Below, one piece after another: positions 17,171 to 26,458 of a stretch of 64,000 nucleotides of DNA. The number at the start of each line of letters is the position of its first letter. Position 1 is the first letter of the stretch. The translations under genes were made by a program, and so were the position numbers. Source of the DNA: an uncultured Clostridia bacterium (lineage in GTDB: Bacteria; Bacillota; Clostridia; Lachnospirales; CAG-274); the NCBI GenBank assembly GCA_944384235.1, contig CALWSP010000021.1, positions 62,001-126,000 on the forward strand. The letters run 5' to 3'. The notes beneath the pieces are model-generated. The model had not been told where the DNA came from and did no database searches. It saw only the letters and a program-made list of their open reading frames with translations.

Positions 17171-17920
17171 ATGGAAATATTATTTTGTAGCAACAACGAA
17201 TGTGAAAAAAGTGAATTTAAAAGAGTTTTTGAAAGCAATTATAAAAATTTTGGTTTTAAAATTTTAGAAGGTCTTAGCGACGCTATTGCTTTAATTGACA
17301 CTAAGTTTGTTAATGTTGTTTTATTTGATTTAAACATTAACAGCATTAAAGAGCTTAAAGAAGTTAGAAGGGCTAAGCTTAAAAGGCCTAAGGTTATTTT
17401 TGTGGCAATTTGCAACTCTGAAGAAAACATTTCTGACATTAACATTGAAAGATTTGGCGTGGACTATGTTTTTTACAGGCCATTTAACACTATTAACATT
17501 GTTGAAAAGGTTAAAGAGCTTGCAACTATTGACGAAAAGGCTATTGAAAAACTTAGAATGTATGAAAAAAATTCATTGATTGAAAAGCTAGTTTCTGACA
17601 TTATTATTAAAAGTGGCATTTTGCCAAACTTAAAGGGATACAAGTATTTGAAAGATTCTATTTTGCTTGGATACAATGACGGGGATTTACTTGACTCTAT
17701 TACAAAGGTTTTATACCCTAATGTTGCTAGTGTGAACAGGTGCAGCAAAGACGGCGTTGAAAGGGCTATTAGAAACGCTATTGACCTTGCTTGGGACAGA
17801 TACAACGGCAACAATTTTTACAATATGCTTGGAATGGATAAAATTTATTCCAACAAAAAGCCTACTAACAGCGAATATATTTGCTCTGTTATTGAATATT
17901 TAAATATGCTTGTTTTATAA
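17171..17920 (+). CDS. spo0A: Spo0A-family sporulation regulator with degenerate receiver domain
   Basis: A 249-residue protein. The C-terminal half is an unmistakable Spo0A DNA-binding domain (GYKYLKDSILLGYND, SITKVLYPNVA, VERAIRNAIDLAWDR, KPTNSEYICSVIEYL). The receiver half keeps the likely phospho-acceptor D53 (VVLFDLNIN) but has lost its partners: the acidic cluster is S7-N8-N9 instead of DDN, the conserved Thr/Ser is V78 (FVAI), and the conserved Lys is R103 (FYRPF). Mg2+ binding and normal phosphotransfer are therefore doubtful. ATG 17171 has GAGGG 7 bases upstream; an in-frame TTG at 17156 overlaps that site. The position behind spoIVB confirms orthology. Confidence 0.92.
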   Translation: MEILFCSNNECEKSEFKRVFESNYKNFGFKILEGLSDAIALIDTKFVNVVLFDLNINSIKELKEVRRAKLKRPKVIFVAICNSEENISDINIERFGVDYVFYRPFNTINIVEKVKELATIDEKAIEKLRMYEKNSLIEKLVSDIIIKSGILPNLKGYKYLKDSILLGYNDGDLLDSITKVLYPNVASVNRCSKDGVERAIRNAIDLAWDRYNGNNFYNMLGMDKIYSNKKPTNSEYICSVIEYLNMLVL

Positions 17921-17927
17921 CAAGATT

Positions 17928-17953
17928 TTGCCGACTTTTAGTCGGCTTTTTTT
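17928..17953 (+). terminator. Terminator after spo0A
   Basis: GCCGACT pairs with AGTCGGC around TTT, followed by seven T. Confidence 0.85.
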
Positions 17954-17967
17954 ATTAAAAGTATTTG

Positions 17968-17997
17968 TTGATTTTTTTTGAATTATTGTGATATAAT
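17968..17997 (+). promoter_or_regulatory. Promoter of mutS2
   Basis: TTGATT 17968-17973, an 18-base spacer and TATAAT 17992-17997, with TG at 17989-17990 forming an extended -10. Confidence 0.7.
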
Positions 17998-18027
17998 ATA
18001 TGTTGAGTTAATTTAAGGAGTTTTGAT

Positions 18028-20385
18028 ATGGATAAAAAGTCACTTAGAGTTTTAGAATTTAACAAAATAATTGATATGCTTAAAAGTTTTGCAACAAGCG
18101 AAATGGCAAAGAAAAAGGCTGAAACTCTTGTTCCTTCAACTGATTTTGATGAAATTATTCAAAATCAAAAGCAAACATCTGAAGCTGTTTCTATGATTTT
18201 GAAAAAGGGGTCTTTATCTTTTGCTGGGCTTAGAGATATGCAAGAGTTAATTAAAAGAGTTCGTTTTGGCGGCCTTTTAAACATTGAAGAAGTTGTTAGA
18301 GTTGGAGATTTTTTAAGATGTGGCAGAAGAGTTAAAGATTATTCTAAAAGCGAGAGCAAAAACGACAATTTCCCTGTGCTTGAGGAGATTTTTGAGAAAA
18401 TTCTTATTATTTCTGACCTTGAAAGAGAGATTGAAAGATGTTTTCCATCGCCTAACGAAGTTAGTAGCGACGCTTCTAGGGCATTAGGTGAAATTAGAAG
18501 AAATATTAAAGTTGCTAACGACAGAATTAAAGAGCAACTTAACTCGATTATACATTCTAACAGTTACAAAAATATGCTTCAAGAGCCTGTTATTACTATT
18601 AGAAACGAAAGGTATTGTGTTCCTATTAAGCAAGAGTATAAAAACACTTTTGCTGGGCTTATTCACGACCAATCTTCTACTGGGGCTACTGTTTTTATTG
18701 AACCTATTAGCATTGTTCAGCTTAACAACAAAATTAAAGATTTAAAGAGCAAGGAAAAAGAGGAAATTGAAAAAATATTATATCTTTTTTCGACAAGAAT
18801 TAACGAAAAGGCTGAAGATATTTTACTTAACAACGACATTTTAGCTCATTTAGATTTTGTTTTTAGCAAAGGCGAGTTATCTATTAAAATGAATGGCGTT
18901 GAGCCAAAGTTTAACAAAAAAGGATATGTGAACATTAAAAAGGCTAGGCACCCTCTTTTGAAGCAAGACGAAGTTGTTCCAACTGACATATATATTGGAA
19001 AGGATTTTCACACACTTCTTATTACTGGACCTAACACTGGTGGAAAGACTGTGAGTTTAAAAACAATTGGTCTTTTTACTTTAATGGGACAAGCTGGGCT
19101 TCATATTTCTGCTTTTGACAACTCTGAACTAGCTGTTTTTGACAATGTTTTTGCTGACATTGGCGATGAGCAAAGTATTGAACAAAGTTTAAGTACATTT
19201 TCTTCGCATATGATAAACATTGTTAAAATTTTAGAAAAGGTGAGCGAAAACTCTCTTGTGCTTTTAGACGAGCTTGGGGCTGGAACTGACCCAACTGAGG
19301 GTGCAGCACTTGCTATTGCTATTATTAAGCATTTACACGCTTTAGGAACTAGAAGTTGTATTACAACCCATTACAGCGAGTTAAAGTTGTTTGCTTTAAC
19401 AAATGACGGAGTTGAAAACGCCTCTTGTGAATTTGACGTTACAACCCTTAGGCCAACTTACAAGCTACTTATTGGCGTGCCTGGAAAGAGCAACGCTTTT
19501 GCTATTTCTAAAAGGCTTGGTTTGCCAGAGTATATAATTGAAGATGCTAAAGAGGTTTTAAGCCACGAAGAAGTTAAATTTGAAGATGTTATTACTGACT
19601 TAGAAATTAGCAGAAAATCCCTTATGGTGGAGAGGGAAAGAGCTGAGGAATATAGAAAAGAGGCTCAAAGGCTTAAAAACGAGGCTCAAAAGCAAAGAAG
19701 CAAGCTTGAAAGCCAGAAAGAAAAAATTATTAGAGCTGCTAACGAAAAGGCAAGAGAGCTTATTAGCAACGCCAAAGACGAGGCTGACGCAATTATTAAA
19801 GAGATGCGTAAGATGCAAAAAGAGGGCATTGAAGGGCAATCCCTTGAAGAAAAGCGTGCTAAGTTAAAAGAAAAAATGGCGAAAGTTGAAAAAAGCCTTG
19901 TTACAAAAAGCACTCACAAAGTGCCTAAAAAGCTTGTTAAAGGCGACAGAGTTAAAATTCATTCACTTAACCAAAGCGGTATTGTTACTAGCCCGCCTAA
20001 CAAAAACGGAGATGTTACTGTTAAAGCTGGCATTATGAACATTAATGTGAACATTAAAGATTTATCTCTTGACGAAAGTGAAGAAGTTGCAAGCGTTAGC
20101 CCAAAGAAATTTGCCAACACTATTGCTAGGGCTAAAAAGGCTAACATTTCTCAAGAAATTGACCTTAGAGGGTATATGGCTCTTGAGGCTATTGACAAGT
20201 TAGACAAGTATTTAGACGACGCTTATATTTCTGGCATTTCGCCTGTTACTATTATTCACGGAAAGGGAACAGGTGCTTTAAGAAGCGCTATACACGAGTA
20301 TTTAAGAACTAACCCTAGAGTTAAAAAATTCCGTATTGGTCAATATGGCGAGGGTGAATCTGGCGTTACTATTGTGGAGCTTTAA
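18028..20385 (+). CDS. mutS2: Endonuclease MutS2
   Basis: A 785-residue MutS homologue without the mismatch-recognition domain. Domains in order: core and clamp (1-300), the ABC ATPase with Walker A G334-T341 (GPNTGGKT) and Walker B LVLLDELGAGTDPTEGAA, a Lys/Glu-rich coiled coil (about 515-625), a KOW-like segment (GDRVKIHSLNQSGIV), and the C-terminal Smr nuclease domain (DLRGYMALEAIDKLD, HGKGTGALR). MutS2 acts on branched DNA and on collided ribosomes in Bacilli. ATG 18028 follows AAGGAG. The response regulator gene begins 15 bases downstream, so both are probably one transcript. Confidence 0.96.
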   Translation: MDKKSLRVLEFNKIIDMLKSFATSEMAKKKAETLVPSTDFDEIIQNQKQTSEAVSMILKKGSLSFAGLRDMQELIKRVRFGGLLNIEEVVRVGDFLRCGRRVKDYSKSESKNDNFPVLEEIFEKILIISDLEREIERCFPSPNEVSSDASRALGEIRRNIKVANDRIKEQLNSIIHSNSYKNMLQEPVITIRNERYCVPIKQEYKNTFAGLIHDQSSTGATVFIEPISIVQLNNKIKDLKSKEKEEIEKILYLFSTRINEKAEDILLNNDILAHLDFVFSKGELSIKMNGVEPKFNKKGYVNIKKARHPLLKQDEVVPTDIYIGKDFHTLLITGPNTGGKTVSLKTIGLFTLMGQAGLHISAFDNSELAVFDNVFADIGDEQSIEQSLSTFSSHMINIVKILEKVSENSLVLLDELGAGTDPTEGAALAIAIIKHLHALGTRSCITTHYSELKLFALTNDGVENASCEFDVTTLRPTYKLLIGVPGKSNAFAISKRLGLPEYIIEDAKEVLSHEEVKFEDVITDLEISRKSLMVERERAEEYRKEAQRLKNEAQKQRSKLESQKEKIIRAANEKARELISNAKDEADAIIKEMRKMQKEGIEGQSLEEKRAKLKEKMAKVEKSLVTKSTHKVPKKLVKGDRVKIHSLNQSGIVTSPPNKNGDVTVKAGIMNINVNIKDLSLDESEEVASVSPKKFANTIARAKKANISQEIDLRGYMALEAIDKLDKYLDDAYISGISPVTIIHGKGTGALRSAIHEYLRTNPRVKKFRIGQYGEGESGVTIVEL

Positions 20386-20400
20386 AAGGAGTATTTAAAA

Positions 20401-21093
20401 ATGGAAAATAACAAAACAAGAATTTTAATTGTTGACGACGATGTGCATATTGCCGAGCTTATTGCCCTATATATGGAAAAAGAAGGGTATGAAACAATGG
20501 AGGCTCACGACGGAAATTCTGCTATTGAAATGTGTAAAAGTTTTCAGCCTAATATGGTTTTATTGGACATTATGTTACCTGATGTTGACGGGTACCAAGT
20601 TTGCAGGCAAATTAGGCAAATTGGCGATGTGCCAATTATTATGCTTACTGCTAAGGCTGAAACTTTTGACAAGGTTCTTGGACTTGAAATGGGGGCTGAC
20701 GACTACGTTGTTAAGCCTTTTGAGTCTAAAGAGCTTGTTGCAAGAGTTAAGGCTGTTTTAAGAAGGTATGGCGGCAAAAAGGAAAAAGATGTTAAAAAAA
20801 TTATTTACCCTAACCTTATTATTGACCAAAATACATACATTGTTACTTACCACGGCAAGGAGCTTTCTTTACCTCCTAAGGAATTTGAGCTTCTTAGCTT
20901 TTTAGCCCAAAACCCTAACCAAGTTTTTTCTAGAGAAAAAATTCTTGACAAAATTTGGGGGTATGAATTTGTTGGGGACTCTAGAACTGTTGATGTGCAT
21001 ATTAAAAGAATTAGAGAAAAATTAAACCAAGACGACCCTTGGAGCATTATGACTATTTGGAGTGTTGGATACAAATTTAATGTTAAGGAATAA
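20401..21093 (+). CDS. OmpR/PhoB-family response regulator (no kinase nearby)
   Basis: A 230-residue two-component regulator. The receiver is intact: D12-D14, phospho-acceptor D56 (NMVLLDIMLPDVDGY), T83 and K105 (VVKPFE). The C-terminal winged helix (about 135-228) ends with RTVDVHIKRIREKL and WGVGYKF-like WSVGYKFN, which is the OmpR class. It starts 15 bases after mutS2, which is not a usual partner, and no histidine kinase gene is found anywhere in the window, so it is an orphan at this locus. Its closest relatives by pattern are the YycF/PhoP-like regulators, but I cannot name the target genes. Confidence 0.93.
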   Translation: MENNKTRILIVDDDVHIAELIALYMEKEGYETMEAHDGNSAIEMCKSFQPNMVLLDIMLPDVDGYQVCRQIRQIGDVPIIMLTAKAETFDKVLGLEMGADDYVVKPFESKELVARVKAVLRRYGGKKEKDVKKIIYPNLIIDQNTYIVTYHGKELSLPPKEFELLSFLAQNPNQVFSREKILDKIWGYEFVGDSRTVDVHIKRIREKLNQDDPWSIMTIWSVGYKFNVKE

Positions 21094-21099
21094 AAGGGC

Positions 21100-21128
21100 T
21101 TGAAATTTGGAACAAAATGTGTTATATT
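21100..21128 (+). promoter_or_regulatory. Promoter of secG
   Basis: TTGAAA 21100-21105 and TATATT 21123-21128 with a 17-base spacer. Confidence 0.7.
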
Positions 21129-21181
21129 AAAGATAATGTTATGTTTAAAATTAAATGATGTTAATTTATGGAGGTGCTATT

Positions 21182-21427
21182 ATGAGTATTGCATTTAACT
21201 TAGTTTGTGTTTTAATTGGTATTATTAGTATTATTTTAATTGCCTTAATTCTTGTTCAGAAAAAGCAAGCTGCTGGCTTTACTAGCAATATGGGTGGTAT
21301 GGGTTCTGGCCAGACTTACTGGGACAGAAACAGAAAAAATTCTTTAGAGGGTAAGTTAGAATTTTACACTAAGGTTTGTTCTGCTGCTTTTATTATTCTT
21401 GTTTTAGTTAGCAATTTTTTAATGTAG
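21182..21427 (+). CDS. secG: Preprotein translocase subunit SecG
   Basis: An 81-residue protein with two membrane helices (about 3-24 and 57-79) separated by a Gly-rich loop containing MGGMGSGQTYWDRNRKNSLEG-type sequence, the pattern of SecG. It is a non-essential part of the SecYEG channel that assists SecA. ATG 21182 has GGAGGTG 6 bases upstream; a longer frame from 21155 has no ribosome site. The secG-rnr order is usual in Firmicutes, where smpB often follows; smpB is not here. Confidence 0.9.
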   Translation: MSIAFNLVCVLIGIISIILIALILVQKKQAAGFTSNMGGMGSGQTYWDRNRKNSLEGKLEFYTKVCSAAFIILVLVSNFLM

Positions 21428-21435
21428 TATAAATT

Positions 21436-21470
21436 TATGGCATAGAAAAAATCTATGCCATATTTTTTTT
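21436..21470 (+). terminator. Terminator after secG
   Basis: A 10-bp stem, TATGGCATAG / CTATGCCATA, with a 7-base loop and eight T. Confidence 0.88.
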
Positions 21471-21479
21471 AAATTTGAT

Positions 21480-21507
21480 TTGTTTAAATTGTAAAAAGGT
21501 GTATAAT
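21480..21507 (+). promoter_or_regulatory. Promoter of rnr
   Basis: A consensus TATAAT at 21502-21507 with TTGTTT 16 bases upstream (21480-21485). The secG terminator just before it shows that rnr needs its own promoter. Confidence 0.55.
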
Positions 21508-21535
21508 ATATATAAAAGGAAAAGAGGTGTTTTAT

Positions 21536-23650
21536 ATGAATGATGTGTTTGAAAAGAGAAAAGAAACTGTTTTAGAATTTATTAACGACAAAAGTTACAA
21601 GCCAATGAGAGTTAAGGACATTGCTATGTTTTTACAAGTGCCTTACGACCAAATTCAAATGTTATTTGACATTATTGACAAACTTATAGACGAGGGAAAA
21701 ATTGTTGAAAACAAAAAAGGCAAAATTTTATCTAGTGCTAGTTTAAAGCAATACCCAGGTGTGTTTACTGGAAATGGAAGAGGGTTTGGCTTTGTTAAAA
21801 TTGAGGGCTTTGACGAGGAAATTTTTATTCCTGCTAGTTTAACAAACGGCGCTATGCACAAGGACAAGGTTTTATGTCAAATTATTAAAGAAACTGGCAG
21901 AAAGCAAGAGGGCGAAATTGTTAAAGTTCTTGAGCACGGTTTAAAGCATATTGTTGGAAGGTATCAAAAGGTTAAAAACTATGGATTTGTTATTCCTGAC
22001 GATAAAAAGATTTGCGACGACATATACATTGGCAGCGGAAAGGATATGGGGGCTGTTGACGGGCATAAGGTTGTTGTTCAAATTACCAAGCCTCCAACTA
22101 AAAAGGACAACCCTGAAGGCGTTATTACTCAAATTTTAGGGCATATTAACGACCCGGGCGTTGACATTCTTTCTATTATTATGCAATATGATTTGCCAAC
22201 TGAGTTTGACGAAAGCATTTACAAAGAGCTTGAAAGCATTGGCAGCACTATTGAAAATGAAAGCAAGGATTTTCGTGAAGATTTTAGAGATGTTGATATG
22301 GTGACAATAGACGGAGAGGACGCAAAGGACCTTGACGACGCTGTTAGTGTGGAAGTTTTAGAAAACGGAAACTTTAAGCTTGGAGTTTACATTGCAGATG
22401 TGTCACATTATGTTAAGGAAAAATCGCCTTTAGACAAAGAGGCTTATAAAAGAGGCACAAGCGTGTATTTAGTTGACAGAGTTATTCCTATGCTTCCTCA
22501 CAAGTTATCAAACGGCATTTGTTCTTTAAACGCTGGAGAGGACAGGTTTAGCCTTTGTTGCGTTATGGAAATTAACAAAAAGGGCGATGTTATTAGCCAC
22601 GACATTAAAAAGGCTATTATTAACGTGAACGAAAGAATGAGCTACAATGTGGTTTATGATTTATTGACAAATGAAAATTCTAGTTACAAAGAAAGATACG
22701 CTAAGTTTTTACCTATGTTTAAAAATATGGAAAAGCTTAGAAACATTTTATACAACAAGAGGAAAAAAAGAGGGGCTATTGACTTTGAAAGCGAAGAAGC
22801 TAAAATTATTTTAGATGAAAATGGAAAGCCTATTGACATTATTAAAAGAGAGAGAAACATTGCAACAAGCATTATTGAAGAATTTATGCTTATTGCCAAC
22901 GAAACTGTAGCTGAACATTTTTACTGGCTTGAAATTCCTTTTGTTTACAGAACTCACGAAGTGCCTGACGAGGAGAAAGTTGAAAAGCTTGAAAGCATTA
23001 TTGCTCCTTTTGGATATATTATTAAAGGAAGTTCTAAGCACCCTAAAAGCTACCAGCAACTGCTTGAAAGTGTGAAAGGAAAGCCGGAGGAAATGCTTAT
23101 TAACAAACTTACTTTAAGAAGTATGAAACAGGCAAAATACACTGCCGAAAACGGGAAGCACTTTGGGCTTGCAGCAACTTATTACTGCCACTTTACATCG
23201 CCTATTAGAAGATACCCTGATTTGCAAATTCACAGAATTATTAGCCAATATTTAGAGGGTGAACTTGACGAGAAGAAAATTTACCACTACAAAAAGATAT
23301 TAGCTGAAGTTGCCAGAGTTTGTTCTATGAACGAAAGAAGGGCTGAGGAGGCTGAAAGGGACACAGACAAGTACAAGATGGTTGAATATATGAAAGACAA
23401 GGTTAACCAAGAGTTTGACGGCGTTATTTCAGGAGTTACTTCTTGGGGAATTTATGTGGAGCTTGAAAACACTATTGAGGGTATGGTTTCTGTTAAAGAT
23501 TTAGTTGACGACTATTATTTATTTGACGAAGAAAATATGAGATATTTTGGCGAAAACACTCACAAAGTGTATACTATTGGCGACAAAGTGAGAGTTAAGT
23601 TAATTAGAGCTAGTGTTCAAACTAGAACTATTGACTTTGATTTTGTTTAA
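21536..23650 (+). CDS. rnr: Ribonuclease R
   Basis: A 704-residue 3'-5' exoribonuclease that degrades structured RNA. It has an N-terminal winged helix (about 1-60), two cold-shock/OB regions (about 65-225), the RNB catalytic domain with DGEDAKDLDDAVSV (metal-binding aspartates) and HYCHFTSPIRRYPDL-type sequence, and a C-terminal S1 domain (GVISGVTSWGIYVELEN) ending at IDFDFV without the basic tail many homologues have. ATG 21536 lies behind AGAGGTG; a GTG at 21527 overlaps the ribosome site and was rejected. Confidence 0.96.
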   Translation: MNDVFEKRKETVLEFINDKSYKPMRVKDIAMFLQVPYDQIQMLFDIIDKLIDEGKIVENKKGKILSSASLKQYPGVFTGNGRGFGFVKIEGFDEEIFIPASLTNGAMHKDKVLCQIIKETGRKQEGEIVKVLEHGLKHIVGRYQKVKNYGFVIPDDKKICDDIYIGSGKDMGAVDGHKVVVQITKPPTKKDNPEGVITQILGHINDPGVDILSIIMQYDLPTEFDESIYKELESIGSTIENESKDFREDFRDVDMVTIDGEDAKDLDDAVSVEVLENGNFKLGVYIADVSHYVKEKSPLDKEAYKRGTSVYLVDRVIPMLPHKLSNGICSLNAGEDRFSLCCVMEINKKGDVISHDIKKAIINVNERMSYNVVYDLLTNENSSYKERYAKFLPMFKNMEKLRNILYNKRKKRGAIDFESEEAKIILDENGKPIDIIKRERNIATSIIEEFMLIANETVAEHFYWLEIPFVYRTHEVPDEEKVEKLESIIAPFGYIIKGSSKHPKSYQQLLESVKGKPEEMLINKLTLRSMKQAKYTAENGKHFGLAATYYCHFTSPIRRYPDLQIHRIISQYLEGELDEKKIYHYKKILAEVARVCSMNERRAEEAERDTDKYKMVEYMKDKVNQEFDGVISGVTSWGIYVELENTIEGMVSVKDLVDDYYLFDEENMRYFGENTHKVYTIGDKVRVKLIRASVQTRTIDFDFV

Positions 23651-23657
23651 ATTTTTT

Positions 23658-23688
23658 AAGAGATAGTTTAAGGCTATCTCTTTTTTTA
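23658..23688 (+). terminator. Terminator after rnr
   Basis: A 9-bp stem, AAGAGATAG / CTATCTCTT, with a 7-base loop and seven T. Confidence 0.85.
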
Positions 23689-23707
23689 TAAAAAAATTAA
23701 AAAATTG

Positions 23708-23737
23708 TTGACATTAATAAAAATTTATGGCTTAATA
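23708..23737 (+). promoter_or_regulatory. Possible promoter of comM
   Basis: A perfect TTGACA at 23708-23713 with TTAATA 18 bases downstream (23732-23737). TATAAT at 23736-23741 would need a 22-base spacer. Confidence 0.45.
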
Positions 23738-23808
23738 TAATTAATATTTTAACAAGAAGAATTATTTTTATATATAAATAAGTGGAGATTGTTTTAAAGA
23801 GGGGTTTT

Positions 23809-25335
23809 ATGTTATCAAAAATAAATTCAAGTGGGTTAATGGGAATTGATGGATACAAGGTTTTAGTTGAGGTGGACTTAAGTGCTGGTATACCAGCAAT
23901 AGATATTGTTGGGTTGCCTGACAGCGCTGTGAAAGAGTCTAAAGAAAGGGTTAAATCTGCAATTAAAAACTCTGGGTTTAACATTCCTGCTAAAAAAATT
24001 GTTATTAACCTTGCTCCTGCAAACACAAAAAAAGAAGGGCCTGCTTACGATTTTCCTATTGCTATGGGAATTCTTTGTGGGAACAGCTATTTGAAAAACG
24101 AGGACATATTAGAAGATATGTTTATTGGCGAGCTTTCTTTAGACGGCTCTTTAAGAGGAGTTGACGGCGTGTTGCCTATGGTTTTTCAGGCTAAAAAAGA
24201 CGGCATTAAAAGGTGTTTTGTGCCTGAGGACAACGCTATTGAGGCTTCTTTAGTTGAGGGCATTGAAATTTACGCTATTAAAAGCATTGGGCAATGTGTT
24301 GCTTTTATTAACGGCGAAATTAAAATAGAAAAGGTTATTACTGACTTAAATGAAATTTTTTCTAGCAAGAAAAACTATGAGTTTGATTTTGCTGACGTTA
24401 AAGGACAGGAAAATGTTAAACGGGCTTTAGAAATTGCTGCTGCTGGGTTACATAATGTTCTTATGATTGGGCCTCCTGGCTCTGGAAAGACTATGATGGC
24501 AAAAAGGTTACCATCTATTTTGCCTGATTTAAGTTTTGAAGAAAGCATTGAGCTTACTAAAATTTATTCTATTGCAGGGCTTATGAAAAACAAAGGGTCT
24601 TTAATTACAACAAGAGCTTTTAGAGCACCACACCACACTATTTCTGGGTCTGCTATGGTTGGTGGAGGAAGAATACCTATGCCTGGGGAGGTTAGTTTAG
24701 CTCACAACTCTATTTTATTTTTGGACGAAATTCCAGAGTTTAAAAGAAGCGTTTTAGAAGAACTTAGACAACCTTTAGAGGACGGAAAGGTTAGCATTGC
24801 AAGAGTTAACGGAAATATGACATTTCCATCTGACTTTATGCTTGTTGCCAGTATGAACCCTTGCCCTTGCGGGTATTATGGATATGACGAGAACAGGTGT
24901 GAGTGTTCAAGACACCAAATTCAAAGGTATATGGGAAAAATTAGCGGGCCTTTATTAGACAGAATTGACATTCAAGTTGAGGCTGGGCCTTTAGAATACA
25001 AGGACCTTTCTAAAAACATTACATCTGAAAGTTCTGAGGAAATTAAAAAGAGAGTTATTATTGCCCATCAAATTCAAAAAGAAAGATTTAAAAAAGACAA
25101 AATTCATTTTAATTCGCAACTTAGCTCTGCTCAAATTGAAAAATACTGCAAGCTTGGAAAAGAGGAAATGGATATTTTAAAATCTGCCTTTGATTCCCTT
25201 AACTTTAGTGCAAGAGCTTACCACAAAATATTAAAGCTTGGAAGAACTATTGCTGATTTAGACCAAAGTGAAAAAATTGAAATGAAACACATTGCAGAGG
25301 CTATTCAATTAAGAAACTTAGACAGAAGTTTTTAA
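23809..25335 (+). CDS. comM: YifB/ComM family Mg-chelatase-like AAA+ protein
   Basis: A 508-residue protein. The N-terminal lon-protease-fold domain (about 1-170; VDLSAGIPAIDIVGLPDSAVKES is split by the usual motif) precedes the AAA+ module with Walker A G221-T228 (GPPGSGKT), Walker B ILFLDEIPEF, and a C-terminal Mg-chelatase domain with the PCPCGYYG cysteine segment. ComM is a hexameric helicase promoting branch migration during natural transformation in Proteobacteria. Here it sits directly before dprA, a transformation gene, which supports a role in DNA uptake or recombination. ATG 23809 follows AAAGAGGGG. Confidence 0.93.
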   Translation: MLSKINSSGLMGIDGYKVLVEVDLSAGIPAIDIVGLPDSAVKESKERVKSAIKNSGFNIPAKKIVINLAPANTKKEGPAYDFPIAMGILCGNSYLKNEDILEDMFIGELSLDGSLRGVDGVLPMVFQAKKDGIKRCFVPEDNAIEASLVEGIEIYAIKSIGQCVAFINGEIKIEKVITDLNEIFSSKKNYEFDFADVKGQENVKRALEIAAAGLHNVLMIGPPGSGKTMMAKRLPSILPDLSFEESIELTKIYSIAGLMKNKGSLITTRAFRAPHHTISGSAMVGGGRIPMPGEVSLAHNSILFLDEIPEFKRSVLEELRQPLEDGKVSIARVNGNMTFPSDFMLVASMNPCPCGYYGYDENRCECSRHQIQRYMGKISGPLLDRIDIQVEAGPLEYKDLSKNITSESSEEIKKRVIIAHQIQKERFKKDKIHFNSQLSSAQIEKYCKLGKEEMDILKSAFDSLNFSARAYHKILKLGRTIADLDQSEKIEMKHIAEAIQLRNLDRSF

Positions 25336-25359
25336 AGGCAGAAACAAAGGGGTAAAAAA

Positions 25360-26445
25360 ATGGTTGACATTTATTATATGTGGCTTAACAACTTTATGGG
25401 GATTAGTGTTGAAGTTAAGCACAAATTAATTGAATATTTTGGAGGCATTAAAGAAATTTGGGAGGCCTCTTATGATGACATAGTTGAAAGCGAAATTATT
25501 AGCTATGAAAGAGCTGAGCAATTAATTATTAGCAGGCTTAATTTTAAGTACGAAAGAGAAATTGAGTTTTTGGAGGAAAATGGAATTAAATTTATTTCTT
25601 TAGAAAACTGTGAGTATCCTAAAAGTTTAAAAGAGATTAGCAGCCCTCCTTTAGGGATTTATATTAAAGGCAAGTTGCCTAAAGAAGATTTTAACTTTGT
25701 TAGCATTGTTGGCTCTAGAAAAGTTACTAACTACGGAAGTTTGATTTGCGAAGATATTTCAAGCAAAATAGCTAGAAAAGGCGTTGTTGTAGTTAGTGGA
25801 ATGGCTTATGGAATTGACAGCATTGCCCACAGAAGCTGTTTAGAAAACGGCGGAAAGACTATTGCTGTGCTTGGGTGCGGGGTTGATGTGTGTTACCCAA
25901 GGAGCAACGAAAGCCTTTACAGAAAAATTTTAGAAAATGGCTGTGTTATTAGCGAGTTTCCTATTGGGCAAAGGCCTGAAAGACACCTTTTCCCTATTAG
26001 AAACAGAATTATTGCAGGGCTTTCTAAAGTTATTGTGGTTATTGAAGCTGGAAAGAAAAGTGGAACTTTAATTACAGCCAAAAAGGCTATTGAATATGAC
26101 AAGGTTGTTATGGCTGTTCCAGGAAATTTGACAAGCAAAAACAGCGAGGGTTGCAACTTACTTATTAAAAACGGCTCTAAATGTTTAACTTGCGTTGAAG
26201 ATGTTTTTGAGGAGCTTGATTTTAAGGAAAGCTCTCAATTAAAAAATTATGAAAAAGAAATAATTCCTCTTGCAGAAAAGGAAAAAATAGTGTATTCTTG
26301 TATAAGCTATGAACCCATATCTTTTGATGAAATTGCTTTAAAGCTAGATATTAGTGTTAGAGAAGTTATGTCTATTATTACTTTTCTTGAGCTAAAGCAG
26401 TTAATTAAAAAGGTGTCTGGGCAAAAAGTTATTAAAAACCTTTAA
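25360..26445 (+). CDS. dprA: DNA-processing protein DprA
   Basis: A 361-residue single-strand DNA-binding RecA loader. The Rossmann-like core shows FVSIVGSRKVTNYG, VVVSGMAYGIDSIAHR, IAVLGCGVDVCYPRSN and IRNRIIAGLSKVIVVIEA, all standard DprA motifs. An N-terminal helix-hairpin region (1-70) and a C-terminal winged helix (about 295-360) complete it. It lies 24 bases after comM and its stop overlaps the topA ribosome site, so comM-dprA-topA form one transcript. Whether the organism is naturally transformable cannot be told. Confidence 0.95.
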   Translation: MVDIYYMWLNNFMGISVEVKHKLIEYFGGIKEIWEASYDDIVESEIISYERAEQLIISRLNFKYEREIEFLEENGIKFISLENCEYPKSLKEISSPPLGIYIKGKLPKEDFNFVSIVGSRKVTNYGSLICEDISSKIARKGVVVVSGMAYGIDSIAHRSCLENGGKTIAVLGCGVDVCYPRSNESLYRKILENGCVISEFPIGQRPERHLFPIRNRIIAGLSKVIVVIEAGKKSGTLITAKKAIEYDKVVMAVPGNLTSKNSEGCNLLIKNGSKCLTCVEDVFEELDFKESSQLKNYEKEIIPLAEKEKIVYSCISYEPISFDEIALKLDISVREVMSIITFLELKQLIKKVSGQKVIKNL

Positions 26446-26458
26446 GGAGGTTACGGGT

